Below are positions 25,070 through 34,335 of a stretch of 64,000 nucleotides of DNA, in pieces (positions within the stretch are counted from its first letter, which is position 1; each line of letters opens with the position of its first letter). Made by a program: the position numbers and the translations under genes. Under the pieces are notes generated by a model. It saw nothing but the letters and a program-made list of their open reading frames with translations, had not been told where the DNA came from and made no database searches. Source of the stretch: Halomonas daqiaonensis (GTDB taxonomy: Bacteria > Pseudomonadota > Gammaproteobacteria > Pseudomonadales > Halomonadaceae); NCBI RefSeq assembly GCF_900109725.1, contig NZ_FOBC01000008.1:117507-181506 (forward strand), given 5' to 3'.

Positions 25070-26915
25070 GCAGAGCCTCAACCCTGAGCAACGGGTGCTG
25101 TACGGAGAGAGCCTTCAGCCGCCGCCCGGCTACACTTTCGATGCTGCGGTAGCGACAACCTTCTCGCTCGACTTCGAAACTGCCCTCGCCGCTCCAGTCA
25201 GCCTGGCGCTTTTCGCGGCTGAAACCCGCGATGAAATCCTACGGCATCCACTGGCCTTGCTCGAAGGTGCCGAGCGAATTGCCGGGCGACTCGCCATATT
25301 TACCGACGCTGGAAGGATACTAACGAGCGGTGCCCCACACTCACGCCTGTGCAGTCTACTGGAGCGTACCATCATCGAAGTCGCCGCCCCGCGGGGCGGA
25401 GCCTTCCATCCGAAAATGTGGGCACTACGGTTCACACCGACCCAACCCAACGAGCCATCTCTCCTACGCTTGCTGGTCCTATCGCGCAATCTCACCTGTG
25501 ACCGCTCGTGGGATATCGCCTTGACCCTTGATGGGACGATCTTGCGACGCCCTCAACGTGGAAACCGTCCCCTCTCTGAGTTCATACGCCGACTGCCTGA
25601 CTCGGCTTGTGCCGCTGTCGGCGAGGACACACGCGCCCTCACCAAGCAACTGAGTGAGGATATCCGCCGTGCGGACTGGACACTCCCCGAGCCCTTCGAA
25701 AGCGTCTCATTTGCCGTCAACGGCCTAGGCGGCAAGCCTTGGCAGCCCGACCATTGCGCGCGCCTAGGCATTATCTCGCCGTTCTGCGACGATGCGGCCT
25801 TGGATCTGCTGGCCACCCTTCCCCATCGGGAACCACCTAGGCTGATCAGCCGCAGCGACGAACTTTCCGCGCTGTCGCCGAATACACTGACGCGGTTTGC
25901 GCAGGCAGACGTGCTCGATGAGATGGCCACCACGGAAGACGGTGAAGAAGTGGAAGCCGAAACACTGCAAGGGCTACATGCCAAGGCATTCATTGCCGAA
26001 TCCGGCTGGGATACATCGATCACGGTAGGCTCTGGCAACGCGACACGTCCCGCCCTGCTGTCAGGACACAATGTGGAGCTATTCGCCACGCTGACCGGCA
26101 GACGCTCACGCGTAGGCAGCGTGGAGCAGATCATGGGCCCCGACGGGTTCGGCCGGTTGACCCGCGAGTTTAAGTCGGGCGAACTCGCCGTCCCCGACCC
26201 GGAGCGGCGGGCCGCCGAATCGCGCCTTGAGGAAGCGCGGCGCAGTCTCTGCCGCAGCGGACTCAAACTACACTGTCAACCCGCCGAAACTGATGACACC
26301 GATGGCTCCCTTTGGTCGGTGCGCCTAACCCCTACCGAACCGCTTTCCCTGGCAGGCATGTCCGCTGTAGCCGTTTGGCCCATCACCCGCGGCGATGGAC
26401 ACAGCCGTGAGGCCCTAGACGCCCTGTGCGCCGGGCAGCCGCTGGACCTGGGGGCAATGCCGCTGATCGATCTGACCCGGTTCATGGCCTTCCGGCTTTC
26501 GGATTCGGCGACCGACGCGTCGGTCCTTTTCAGCACCAGCCTCGTCCTCGAGGGCCTGCCGGCCGAGCGACACGGCGCCATCCTGCGCTGGGTCATCGAC
26601 AGCAAGGAGTCCTTCCTACGCTACTTGCGGCTGCTGCTTGCTGAATTGGGCGATCCCTTTGGCGCAGCACTCGCCGCCCAGACCGATGATGGCGCTGGGG
26701 GCTGGCGCGCAGCGGCCGATGACACGCCACTGCTAGAAGAAATGGTCCGCGCCCTGTGTCGCGGAGGTGAGCAGCTGCAGGCCATCGAGCGGCTGATTTC
26801 CCGGCTGGAGTCTACGGATGCCGACGGTCCGGACCCAATTCCACCCGACTTCCGCACCTTGTGGGAGACCTTCCGCGTTGTGCTGCAGACCCAGGAAAGC
26901 GTCGATGTCAGCTGA
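25059..26915 (+). CDS. Phospholipase D-like (HKD) family protein, second gene of the DUF6361 operon
   Basis: A 618-residue protein with two HxK half-sites of the phospholipase D superfamily. The first is FHPKMWALRF (His117, Lys119) followed by a strand LVLSRNLTCDRSWD. The second is LHAKAFIA (His307, Lys309) followed by VGSGNATRPA (324-331). Each half-site has the expected downstream Ser/Asn strand, so a full active site could form. In defence systems such proteins usually act as nucleases. The C-terminal 220 residues are Arg/Leu-rich and helical. The gene overlaps its neighbours by 11 bases on both sides, which argues for a stoichiometric complex. Confidence 0.85.
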   Translation: MPGKQSLNPEQRVLYGESLQPPPGYTFDAAVATTFSLDFETALAAPVSLALFAAETRDEILRHPLALLEGAERIAGRLAIFTDAGRILTSGAPHSRLCSLLERTIIEVAAPRGGAFHPKMWALRFTPTQPNEPSLLRLLVLSRNLTCDRSWDIALTLDGTILRRPQRGNRPLSEFIRRLPDSACAAVGEDTRALTKQLSEDIRRADWTLPEPFESVSFAVNGLGGKPWQPDHCARLGIISPFCDDAALDLLATLPHREPPRLISRSDELSALSPNTLTRFAQADVLDEMATTEDGEEVEAETLQGLHAKAFIAESGWDTSITVGSGNATRPALLSGHNVELFATLTGRRSRVGSVEQIMGPDGFGRLTREFKSGELAVPDPERRAAESRLEEARRSLCRSGLKLHCQPAETDDTDGSLWSVRLTPTEPLSLAGMSAVAVWPITRGDGHSREALDALCAGQPLDLGAMPLIDLTRFMAFRLSDSATDASVLFSTSLVLEGLPAERHGAILRWVIDSKESFLRYLRLLLAELGDPFGAALAAQTDDGAGGWRAAADDTPLLEEMVRALCRGGEQLQAIERLISRLESTDADGPDPIPPDFRTLWETFRVVLQTQESVDVS

Positions 26916-29900
26916 GCCATTTCGCGCAGCGCCCGCCCTGGCGCCGCTGAAAACCTTCCAACGGCGGACCGTCGACTACGTTTTCGAAAGGCTTCACGGC
27001 GCGTCTGACCCGGCGCGACATTTCCTGGTGGCTGACGAAGTGGGCCTGGGAAAGACCATGGTCGCGCGCGGAGTCATCGCTCGCACGATCGAGCACTTGT
27101 GGGACAGGGTAAAGCGGATCGACATTCTCTACATTTGCTCTAACCAGGCTATCGCGGCGCAGAACATCAACCGGTTGAACGTCCTCGGTCGCCAGGAACT
27201 CGCGCTGCCGACGCGTATGACGCTGGTGCCGCTGCAGATGCGCAACGGCGGCGGGCTCGAAGCAAACAAGGTCAACTTCATCAGCCTCACCCCGGGCACC
27301 ACCTTTGACCTACGCTCGACAACAGGCGTGGTCCAGGAGAGGGCACTCCTGTTCCACCTGCTGGAACCGCTCGTCCCACGTCGGCGAGGCCTGCTCAATC
27401 TGCTGCAGGTCACCGCGGGGGTGGATGGCTGGAACCGGGAGGTAGAAAACCTAACGCTTGAGGGCATCGATTCCCACATCCTCGACCGCTTCCGCCGCGA
27501 GGTACAGGCTGACCCAACGCTCCTCGAGGAGCTGAAGTGCCTGTGTGAACGATTCCCCCGCCGGCGCCGACACTACCCTGCCGAATTGACCCAGCCGCGA
27601 AACAGCTTGGTGGCGCGTCTGCGAGCCAAGCTTTCCCATGCCTGCGTCGACGCGCTCCAGCCCGATCTCATCATCATGGACGAGTTCCAACGGTTCCGAG
27701 AGCTTCTGCACGGAAAGAACGATGCCGCTCTTCTGGCTCGAGAGCTGTTCGACTACACCGACCGAGACGGCAACGCGGCTCGCACCCTGCTGCTCTCGGC
27801 CACCCCCTACCGAATGCTCACCCTCGCCGATGACGACCCGGAAGAAGGCGATCACTACCAAGACTTCATCGAAACCCTCGGCTTCCTGTTCGGCCGTAAC
27901 CGAGGGAGCCAGATGGCTACTGAGCTGGACGAAGAAATGCGTGCCTTCAGGCAGTTTCTCCATGCGCTGCCTGACTCCTACGCCACCGCTGTCGAGGCGC
28001 GCGGCCGCGTCGAGAGAAAACTTCGCCAAGTCATCGCACGCACCGAGCGGGTCAAAAGCACCCAGCAGCGCGACTCAATGGTGACAGAGCCCAAGCTTGA
28101 CGTCGTGGTAGAACCGGCCGACCTGCAACAGGCCGCCGCCGCGTCCGAGGTCGCTCGAGCCCTCGGCGCACCCGAGATCATCGAATACTGGAAGTCGGCG
28201 CCTTACCTGCTCAACTTCATGCGCGATTACAGTCTCAAGCGCCTGCTGCGAGAAGCGATCGACTCCCCATCCACCGCACTTCGCGTCGCCCTAAAGAAGG
28301 TGGAGCCTGCGCTGCTGAACCGTCGAGCGCTCAATACGTATCGTCGACTCGAGCCGGCAAACGGCCGTATGCGGGCGCTAATGCGTGACATGTTCGATCA
28401 GCGGCTCGAAGCTCATCTGTGGATTCCACCCGCTCTGCCTTACTACGGCCCCAAGCAGGCCGAGCGGCCGACCAAGGCTCTGGTCTTCTCGGCGTGGCAG
28501 ATGGTCCCCGATGCCATTGCCGCACTGCTTTCGTATGAGGCCGAGCGACGCATGAACGCGGGCGAGGATGGTCGGCGCTACTTTGACCGCCACAGGCGCA
28601 GGCCGTTGCGGTTTAGCAAAGATCAGGGTCGTCTCACCGGTCTGCGTACCCTGATGCTCGTGTACCCAGCGACGGAACTGGCACGGATCACCGATCCACT
28701 TGCAGTTTTTGCAGAAAACCAGGAGATCCTGTCGTTGGAGTCCATGCGGACCACACTTGCAAAACAGCTAAGGAGCGATCTAGCACCGCTGCAGACACCG
28801 GCACATAAGGATGACGATGAGCGTGATATCAACTGGGCAGTGCCGGCCCTGATTGATCGGCTGAGCGGCTCGCATGCCCCGGTGTGGATGACCGGTGCGA
28901 CGGGCTTGTCGGAGTTGGCCGCCGAGGATGCTTTCAGTGAGCACGTTGATGAGCTCAATACGGTATCCACTCAGGTCAACCTCGGACTACTGTCGGACGA
29001 GCTTATTGACCTACTTGTGGACGTAGCCCTTGGCAGCCCCGCCATCTGCGGGCTACGAGCGCTGCATCGGATCGCGCCTGATCTGGACTGGGATGACTCG
29101 GCCCTCCTGGAAGCAGCATCGCGGATCGGCTGGGGCTTTCGCACGCTGCTCAACCAGCGCGACGCCGTGGCCCTCCTACGCCGAGGTGCCGACGATCGGT
29201 ACTGGCACCGGGTACTCACCTACTGTGCCGAACACAACCTGCAGGCGGTCCTGGACGAGTACGCGCACTATCTCGTTGATGCTGAGGGGCTGGCTGCACA
29301 TCCGTCAGCCGAGCGTGTTATTGGCGTGGCGAATGCGATGGTCAGCGCACTGTCCATTCGCCCTTCCCAGATTGACGTAGACCACCTGCAGCGCACAGCC
29401 GAGGGCTACAAGCTCGACAAGTTCCAAATGCGTGGACGCTTTGCGATGCGCTTAGCAGACTACCGCGACGAGGAAGGGGTGGTCGCTCGGGTCGGGGGCG
29501 TACGCGACGCCTTCAACTCGCCGTTTCGGCCCTTCGTGCTGGCCACGACCTCAGTCGGCCAGGAAGGCCTAGACTTCCATCCGTACTGCTATCGCGTCTA
29601 TCACTGGAACCTCCCGGGCAATCCGGTGGACCTGGAGCAGCGCGAGGGACGGGTTCACAGGTTCAAGGGTCATGCCGTACGCCTGAACCTGGCATGGCGT
29701 CAGGGTAATGCGATTCGCCGGCGCGGGTGCATGCCGGATGACCCCTGGGAGGTCATGTTCGACCAGGCGCGCGCTGAATCGGATACAGATACTGGCCTGG
29801 TGCCTTACTGGGTCTACGAAGGTCCGGTAAAGGTCGAGCGGCGCGTACCTATGCTGCCCTTCAGCCGGGAGGTGACTCGGCTGGGCTGGCTCAAGCGCAG

Positions 29901-30042
29901 CCTGACTGTCTACCGGCTGGCATTTGGTCAGCCCCGGCAGGATGACCTCCTCGAGTATCTGCAGCAGCTCATGGACACCGATATCCCACATGAAGCATTG
30001 GAGGACCTACAAATCCAGCTGGAGCCGAGAATGGACACGTAG
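26905..30042 (+). CDS. Large SNF2-like superfamily 2 helicase, third gene of the DUF6361 operon
   Basis: A 1,045-residue helicase. Motif I is VADEVGLGKTMVARG (Lys50), motif II is IIMDEFQRF (DEFQ 259-262), and motif III is LLLSATPYRM (298-303). The C-terminal RecA-like half has TSVGQEGLDFHPYCYRVYHW (about 880-900) and QREGRVHRF (about 910-918), typical of SNF2/DISARM-type helicases. The long middle (310-860) is helical. The ATG at 26,905 lies inside the previous gene's end and has an AGGAAAG site; the frame opens at 26,818. It probably translocates on DNA and recruits or licenses the PLD nuclease; that coupling is inferred. Confidence 0.88.
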   Translation: MSAEPFRAAPALAPLKTFQRRTVDYVFERLHGASDPARHFLVADEVGLGKTMVARGVIARTIEHLWDRVKRIDILYICSNQAIAAQNINRLNVLGRQELALPTRMTLVPLQMRNGGGLEANKVNFISLTPGTTFDLRSTTGVVQERALLFHLLEPLVPRRRGLLNLLQVTAGVDGWNREVENLTLEGIDSHILDRFRREVQADPTLLEELKCLCERFPRRRRHYPAELTQPRNSLVARLRAKLSHACVDALQPDLIIMDEFQRFRELLHGKNDAALLARELFDYTDRDGNAARTLLLSATPYRMLTLADDDPEEGDHYQDFIETLGFLFGRNRGSQMATELDEEMRAFRQFLHALPDSYATAVEARGRVERKLRQVIARTERVKSTQQRDSMVTEPKLDVVVEPADLQQAAAASEVARALGAPEIIEYWKSAPYLLNFMRDYSLKRLLREAIDSPSTALRVALKKVEPALLNRRALNTYRRLEPANGRMRALMRDMFDQRLEAHLWIPPALPYYGPKQAERPTKALVFSAWQMVPDAIAALLSYEAERRMNAGEDGRRYFDRHRRRPLRFSKDQGRLTGLRTLMLVYPATELARITDPLAVFAENQEILSLESMRTTLAKQLRSDLAPLQTPAHKDDDERDINWAVPALIDRLSGSHAPVWMTGATGLSELAAEDAFSEHVDELNTVSTQVNLGLLSDELIDLLVDVALGSPAICGLRALHRIAPDLDWDDSALLEAASRIGWGFRTLLNQRDAVALLRRGADDRYWHRVLTYCAEHNLQAVLDEYAHYLVDAEGLAAHPSAERVIGVANAMVSALSIRPSQIDVDHLQRTAEGYKLDKFQMRGRFAMRLADYRDEEGVVARVGGVRDAFNSPFRPFVLATTSVGQEGLDFHPYCYRVYHWNLPGNPVDLEQREGRVHRFKGHAVRLNLAWRQGNAIRRRGCMPDDPWEVMFDQARAESDTDTGLVPYWVYEGPVKVERRVPMLPFSREVTRLGWLKRSLTVYRLAFGQPRQDDLLEYLQQLMDTDIPHEALEDLQIQLEPRMDT

Positions 30043-30426
30043 CGATGAGGACGGGGGGTGACAGAATGCCTATTAGGAGAACGCCGATCACCTTTCTCGG
30101 CTGATCCGAGTGCGGTTACCAAGGAGCGAAGGAAGGGCACTGTACAGATACTTTGCGATCGCACTACTGATCTCACCAAGCTCGGTGCATAATTCACTGA
30201 TTTTATTTGGTATAACCAGCATTCATCCAACGCGCGACCAAGAGATCATGAGTGCAACCAAGCCATTTTGGGGGACGCGCCTTCAGTGCGAACGCTTGAA
30301 GTGACCCCCTCCAGAGCTGCACTAGCAATAGTGCAGCCTGGAGTACTTATGAAAAGATAAAATTGGTTCTAAGCAACTTCTTTAACAACTCAATCAGATA
30401 GACGAAGCCTATACTATTTAACAATC
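30043..30426. other. Convergent intergenic region after the helicase gene
   Basis: About 380 bases between the helicase and hsdM 3' ends. It contains a terminator-like hairpin at 30,309-30,343 and no gene I can support. Confidence 0.55.
30309..30343. terminator. Hairpin between convergent operons, possible bidirectional terminator
   Basis: CTCCAG, two bases, CTGCACTA, loop gcaa, TAGTGCAG, one base, CTGGAG: a 14-bp stem with a small internal loop. It stands between the helicase operon and the hsd operon. No strong T tract follows on either strand. Confidence 0.55.
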
Positions 30427-31899
30427 TTAATCTATACTCACAGCTTCAAAGCTTGAAAGTGCCGAGCGAAGATTTTCCATTATTTCTTCTGCCAACACCT
30501 CCGGCTCTGGAAGGTTTTCTAGGTCAGACATCGCCGCATCTCGAAGCCAGAAGATATCTAAGCTCGCTTTGTCGCGTGCGAGGAGTTCTTCACGGTCAAA
30601 GGCCCGCCACCGTCCATCGGGCGCATCTTCACTCCATGTAGCCACGCGCTCATGGCGATTACTTGGGTTATAGCAAGTAACAAAGTCCTCAAGATGAGAA
30701 TAAGTTAGAGGCTTTTGCTTCAAGGTGTGGTGCACGTTGGTGCGATAATCGTAGTACCACACTTTAGAAGTTTGCGGTTCGGGGCTAGCAGCCCGGTTGT
30801 CGAAGAAAATGACATTGGCCTTGACCCCCTGGGCGTAAAAAATGCCGGTTGGCAGACGCAAGATGGTATGAAGGTCAGTATTCTGCAAAAGCTTGCGTCG
30901 AATTGTTTCGCCTGCTCCGCCTTCGAACAGCACGTTGTCGGGCACAACTACTGCCGCCTTGCCTGTCGACTTCAACATCGTCCTGATGTGCTGAACAAAG
31001 TTGAGCTGTTTGTTCGAGGTAGTGGCCCAGAAATCTTGGCGGTTGTAGGTAAGGTCTTCCGATTCCTGCTCCCCTTCCGCATTGGTAAAGCTCATCGAAC
31101 TCTTCTTGCCGAAGGGCGGATTCGCCAGAACATAGTCAAAAGTCTCGGAAGGTGGCGAGATGAGCGCATCGGCTGGCGACACCAATGTGTCGCCAGTTAT
31201 TTCGCCGATTCCGTGCAAAAACATGTTCATCAGGCAGAGGCGACGTGTTCCGGCGACGATTTCGTTGCCGAAAAAAGTCCCATGCTTCAGAAAAGTCTTC
31301 TGGTCCTTGTCAAGGGCATAGTTGTCCGGGTCTGTCAGAAAATCATGAGTGGCAAGGAAGAACCCCCCGGTCCCACAGGCTGGATCGGCAATGGTCTTGC
31401 CAGGCTCGGGACGGACGCATTCGACCATCGCGCGTATCAAAGCACGTGGGGTAAAATACTGGCCTGCGCCCGACTTCGTATCCTCGGCGTTTCGCTCCAG
31501 CAGGCCCTCGTAAATGTCTCCCTTTACGTCGGCACCCAGCATTACCCACTTCGTACCGTCCACCATGTCGATCAAGCGAGATAGCTTGGCCGGGTCAGTG
31601 ATCTTGTTCTGCGCCTTGGTAAAGATCTGGCCAAGCATACCTTTCTGCTCACCAAGCTTGCGTAGAAGCGTGACGTAATGCACCTCAAGCTCCGCCCCAC
31701 GCCGGTTTGTCAGGCTAGCCCAGTCGAATCCTGCAGGCACCCCTACATCGCGGTTGTAAGGGGGGTTAGCGTATTCGTCCGCCATCTTGAGGAAGATAAG
31801 GTAGGTCAGTTGCTCAAGATAGTCGCCGTAGCCGACCCCGTCGTCGCGAAGCGTGGTGCAGAAACTCCAGACCTTGGAGACAATTGGTGACGTGTTCAT
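30427..31899 (-). CDS. hsdM: Type I restriction-modification methyltransferase subunit HsdM
   Basis: A 490-residue N6-adenine DNA methyltransferase. The N-terminal helical domain (IVSKVWSFCTTLRDDGVGYG) precedes the S-adenosylmethionine motif I DPACGTGGF (172-180) and the catalytic motif IV NPPF (260-263). With HsdS it methylates the recognition sequence. It is the last gene of the operon hsdR-hsdS-ptuA-ptuB-hsdM, ten bases after ptuB. The usual order keeps hsdM next to hsdS; here two genes separate them. The subunit itself looks intact. Confidence 0.95.
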   Translation of the reverse strand: MNTSPIVSKVWSFCTTLRDDGVGYGDYLEQLTYLIFLKMADEYANPPYNRDVGVPAGFDWASLTNRRGAELEVHYVTLLRKLGEQKGMLGQIFTKAQNKITDPAKLSRLIDMVDGTKWVMLGADVKGDIYEGLLERNAEDTKSGAGQYFTPRALIRAMVECVRPEPGKTIADPACGTGGFFLATHDFLTDPDNYALDKDQKTFLKHGTFFGNEIVAGTRRLCLMNMFLHGIGEITGDTLVSPADALISPPSETFDYVLANPPFGKKSSMSFTNAEGEQESEDLTYNRQDFWATTSNKQLNFVQHIRTMLKSTGKAAVVVPDNVLFEGGAGETIRRKLLQNTDLHTILRLPTGIFYAQGVKANVIFFDNRAASPEPQTSKVWYYDYRTNVHHTLKQKPLTYSHLEDFVTCYNPSNRHERVATWSEDAPDGRWRAFDREELLARDKASLDIFWLRDAAMSDLENLPEPEVLAEEIMENLRSALSSFEAVSID

Positions 31900-31909
31900 T
31901 TTTTGAGTC

Positions 31910-32689
31910 CTACGCCGTTCTCAAAACAGCTTCGATCAGTGGATTTTCGCGATGCCAATTTAGAACTCTCCTTGCGAACACAGAATAGGTTGCTTGTGGT
32001 TGAATTGCCCTATGAAGATCTGAGATGGCCTCATCGAGTCGTGTCTTTGCGTCTGGATTTCCTGCAGCGTAGCTTTCATGGGCGCTGGATGCGGCCTGCA
32101 CTTTCTCTTCCAAGATAATCGCGTGCCTTCTTCGTTCTTCGACGAACGCCGTGTGGTTCAGGTGGTACGCAAGTATCGAAACCTTACCACGTTCGCACCG
32201 CTCATCTCCCTCGTCGGTGTATGCTGGCACCGCTTGGCCATCCGAAGTAAAGTCGATTTCCAACGGATCACCTGCATTGCATGGATCAATAAGCTTTGGC
32301 CGCTCGTGGCACTCCTCCGCAGCACACGTCGCTCTTGGGGCATCATCGAATAAAGGAAATTGATTTCCCTTACCTCCAGTTACTTTCGTCTCTTTATCCT
32401 TTCGAAGACTGTTACAGAACGTACAAGCGAACCGAAAGTTCCAAAAATTAAAAGCGGACCAGGGATAAATTGATTTGGGCCTAAAGTGGTCCACAGCTCC
32501 GTCGGAACGGATGTCTTTGGATTCACAGTAGAAGCATTTTTGGTGTGAGGCCGCTTTGAGGTGCTCTTTGCAGTCTCGCCAAACGATTGAGTGATCTTCG
32601 ATTCTATCTGGCCCGTCAGAAAGAGCGGCAGTTGCGCGCTTGTCGAAGTCTTCGGGTCTACCAACAAATGCAAGATCAATGAATCTCAT
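31910..32689 (-). CDS. ptuB: Septu PtuB-like HNH endonuclease
   Basis: A 259-residue HNH nuclease of the TIGR02646/PtuB type. Zinc knuckles at Cys52-Cys55 and Cys89-Cys92 surround the catalytic part: KCFYCESKDI, AVDHFRPKS (Asp67-His68), WNFRFACTFCN (Asn84, Asn93). In Septu systems PtuB is the effector nuclease held in a complex by the ATPase PtuA until triggered. Its ATG overlaps the ptuA stop by four bases. It precedes hsdM by ten bases, so it is expressed with the restriction subunits. Confidence 0.85.
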   Translation of the reverse strand: MRFIDLAFVGRPEDFDKRATAALSDGPDRIEDHSIVWRDCKEHLKAASHQKCFYCESKDIRSDGAVDHFRPKSIYPWSAFNFWNFRFACTFCNSLRKDKETKVTGGKGNQFPLFDDAPRATCAAEECHERPKLIDPCNAGDPLEIDFTSDGQAVPAYTDEGDERCERGKVSILAYHLNHTAFVEERRRHAIILEEKVQAASSAHESYAAGNPDAKTRLDEAISDLHRAIQPQATYSVFARRVLNWHRENPLIEAVLRTA

Positions 32690-34335
32690 TCTTCTGCGCT
32701 TCCCGATGATCTGGTCAAAGCAGTCTCCACGAGCTTACGAGCTTCCTTTGGGTCTAAGCTTTTTGTACTTTGACCTGCGTCTGCAGCACCTAATGCAGTG
32801 CGCTCTGCACGCGCGCGCAGATATTCTGTGTAGACCGGATCGCGCATTTGGTAGTGAAAGCCAAATTCTTCAAGCTTAGTCGTAGCTTTTTCAAGCTCAT
32901 CTTTTTCAGACTCTGTCAGTTGGTCTTTGGCAGAAAGTGTTCGCTGAATTTCCAGCAATTTTTGGGTGGTAGTGTCTACAGCAGCGTTAAGGTCAAACAT
33001 CTCACTCGTTATCACACCGGAGTATCCCATCCCCATTGGATCCATGCTTGGCTCCTCCGCAGAAATACAGAGCGTTTCATCGTCGCGTCTTAAGATCTGC
33101 ACTTGCTCTTTGAGAAGCTCCGCAACAGCGATCGGGTTGTGCGTCGCTAGAAGGACATGGCTGGACTGAGTATTGTCTTTTTCGTCCTTTAGAAAATCTC
33201 GAATATGCTGGATGTACTCGACGCTCCAACGTGGGTTGAGATGGGTATCAGGCTCGTCGAGCAAGAAAAGACTTTCCTCGGCGGAGGTGAATTGCAGCAG
33301 TCCCAGAACCGTGAGAAGTTGTTGTTCCCCCTCGCTCAATTCGCGGAAAGTCACCGATCCATCATTTTTCTTAAGTTTTACTCTGATTCGCACTTCGTCG
33401 ATCAAATCGGACACATGCGTACTTTCCAGATCGCGGAAAAATTCGGCCGACGTCTTTCCTTTCGCCAGTTCTCGCAGGGCATCAATGTCCTTGGCGTAAA
33501 GATACAGGTACTCAAGAGTCCTGGACCGCCGAACATCATACGTTTCTCGACGCTTGATGCGGATCGGGGCGAGCGAAATTTCATAAAGCTTGGCGAGGAA
33601 ATCGCGAACGATCCCTTTCGAATTCCAGAATCTGCTATCTCCGCCTGTCGCGTTCTTGCTGTACCAGTACGGCTGCTTTAGAACGAAAAGAACGGATTCT
33701 ATACCACCTTCTTCAAGACCCAACTGTTTTTGAAGGAATGCGTTGGTCCGCTCTTTGTTGTTCACGAGGAACGACAGGAGCACGAAGTTGCTATGCACCG
33801 GCTCAGCAAAGAACATGCGCTTCAGGCCAGGATCCTTATTCTTGATCAGCTTGTCGTCGTAATTCTTGAGGTAAGCGCGAAAGACCTCCCTCATCCGATC
33901 GCTTTCGCCAGAGTAGTAGCCGAACAGGAAGCGCGGCAAATGCTCCGAGTCTTCGCCGACGAGCTTTGTTCTGCTGATCGATGCTCCTTCGAGATCATCG
34001 AAAGACGCGCCAACCGGATAGGGCTCGGGATGCTTATCTTTACTGACGGTCTTTGCTTGGTAGGCTTCCTTTCGTTCGGGGTCAGCGTCGATGTAGACCC
34101 ACCGATCATGGATTTCGTAGGCGATGCGATACTTGATCGACGGTACGTTTTTCTTTCCGTGCCTGTCCGCCCCCATTAGCAGATCGCGGAAGATCTCGGT
34201 CAGGGCTTCAAGCACATTGGACTTACCGGTACCGTTCCGGCCAATAAGCACGGTGATCAAGTGGTCCTGGGAGAAATCAATCGTCAGGTCCCTAAGGTTC
34301 TTGTACTCGTCTACCCAAAGCCAATCGATGCGCAT
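32686..34335 (-). CDS. ptuA: Septu PtuA-like ATPase
   Basis: A 549-residue ABC/SMC-like ATPase of the OLD/RecF group. Walker A is IGRNGTGKSN (GRNGTGKS 32-39), the signature is LSEGEQQLLTVLGLL (near 330), and Walker B is LFLLDEPDTHLNP (near 355). A long middle insert carries helices. The ATG at 34,335 overlaps the hsdS stop by one base (TGATG); the open frame extends to 34,368 inside hsdS. PtuA forms oligomers that bind PtuB and release it in response to infection, with ATP sensing reported for the family. Placement inside the hsd operon is unusual. Confidence 0.85.
   Translation of the reverse strand: MRIDWLWVDEYKNLRDLTIDFSQDHLITVLIGRNGTGKSNVLEALTEIFRDLLMGADRHGKKNVPSIKYRIAYEIHDRWVYIDADPERKEAYQAKTVSKDKHPEPYPVGASFDDLEGASISRTKLVGEDSEHLPRFLFGYYSGESDRMREVFRAYLKNYDDKLIKNKDPGLKRMFFAEPVHSNFVLLSFLVNNKERTNAFLQKQLGLEEGGIESVLFVLKQPYWYSKNATGGDSRFWNSKGIVRDFLAKLYEISLAPIRIKRRETYDVRRSRTLEYLYLYAKDIDALRELAKGKTSAEFFRDLESTHVSDLIDEVRIRVKLKKNDGSVTFRELSEGEQQLLTVLGLLQFTSAEESLFLLDEPDTHLNPRWSVEYIQHIRDFLKDEKDNTQSSHVLLATHNPIAVAELLKEQVQILRRDDETLCISAEEPSMDPMGMGYSGVITSEMFDLNAAVDTTTQKLLEIQRTLSAKDQLTESEKDELEKATTKLEEFGFHYQMRDPVYTEYLRARAERTALGAADAGQSTKSLDPKEARKLVETALTRSSGSAEE

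Noticed and set aside
23891..30042. DISARM system
   Set aside because: A PLD protein and a helicase are present, but there is no DUF1998 (DrmB) protein and no associated methyltransferase in the operon.
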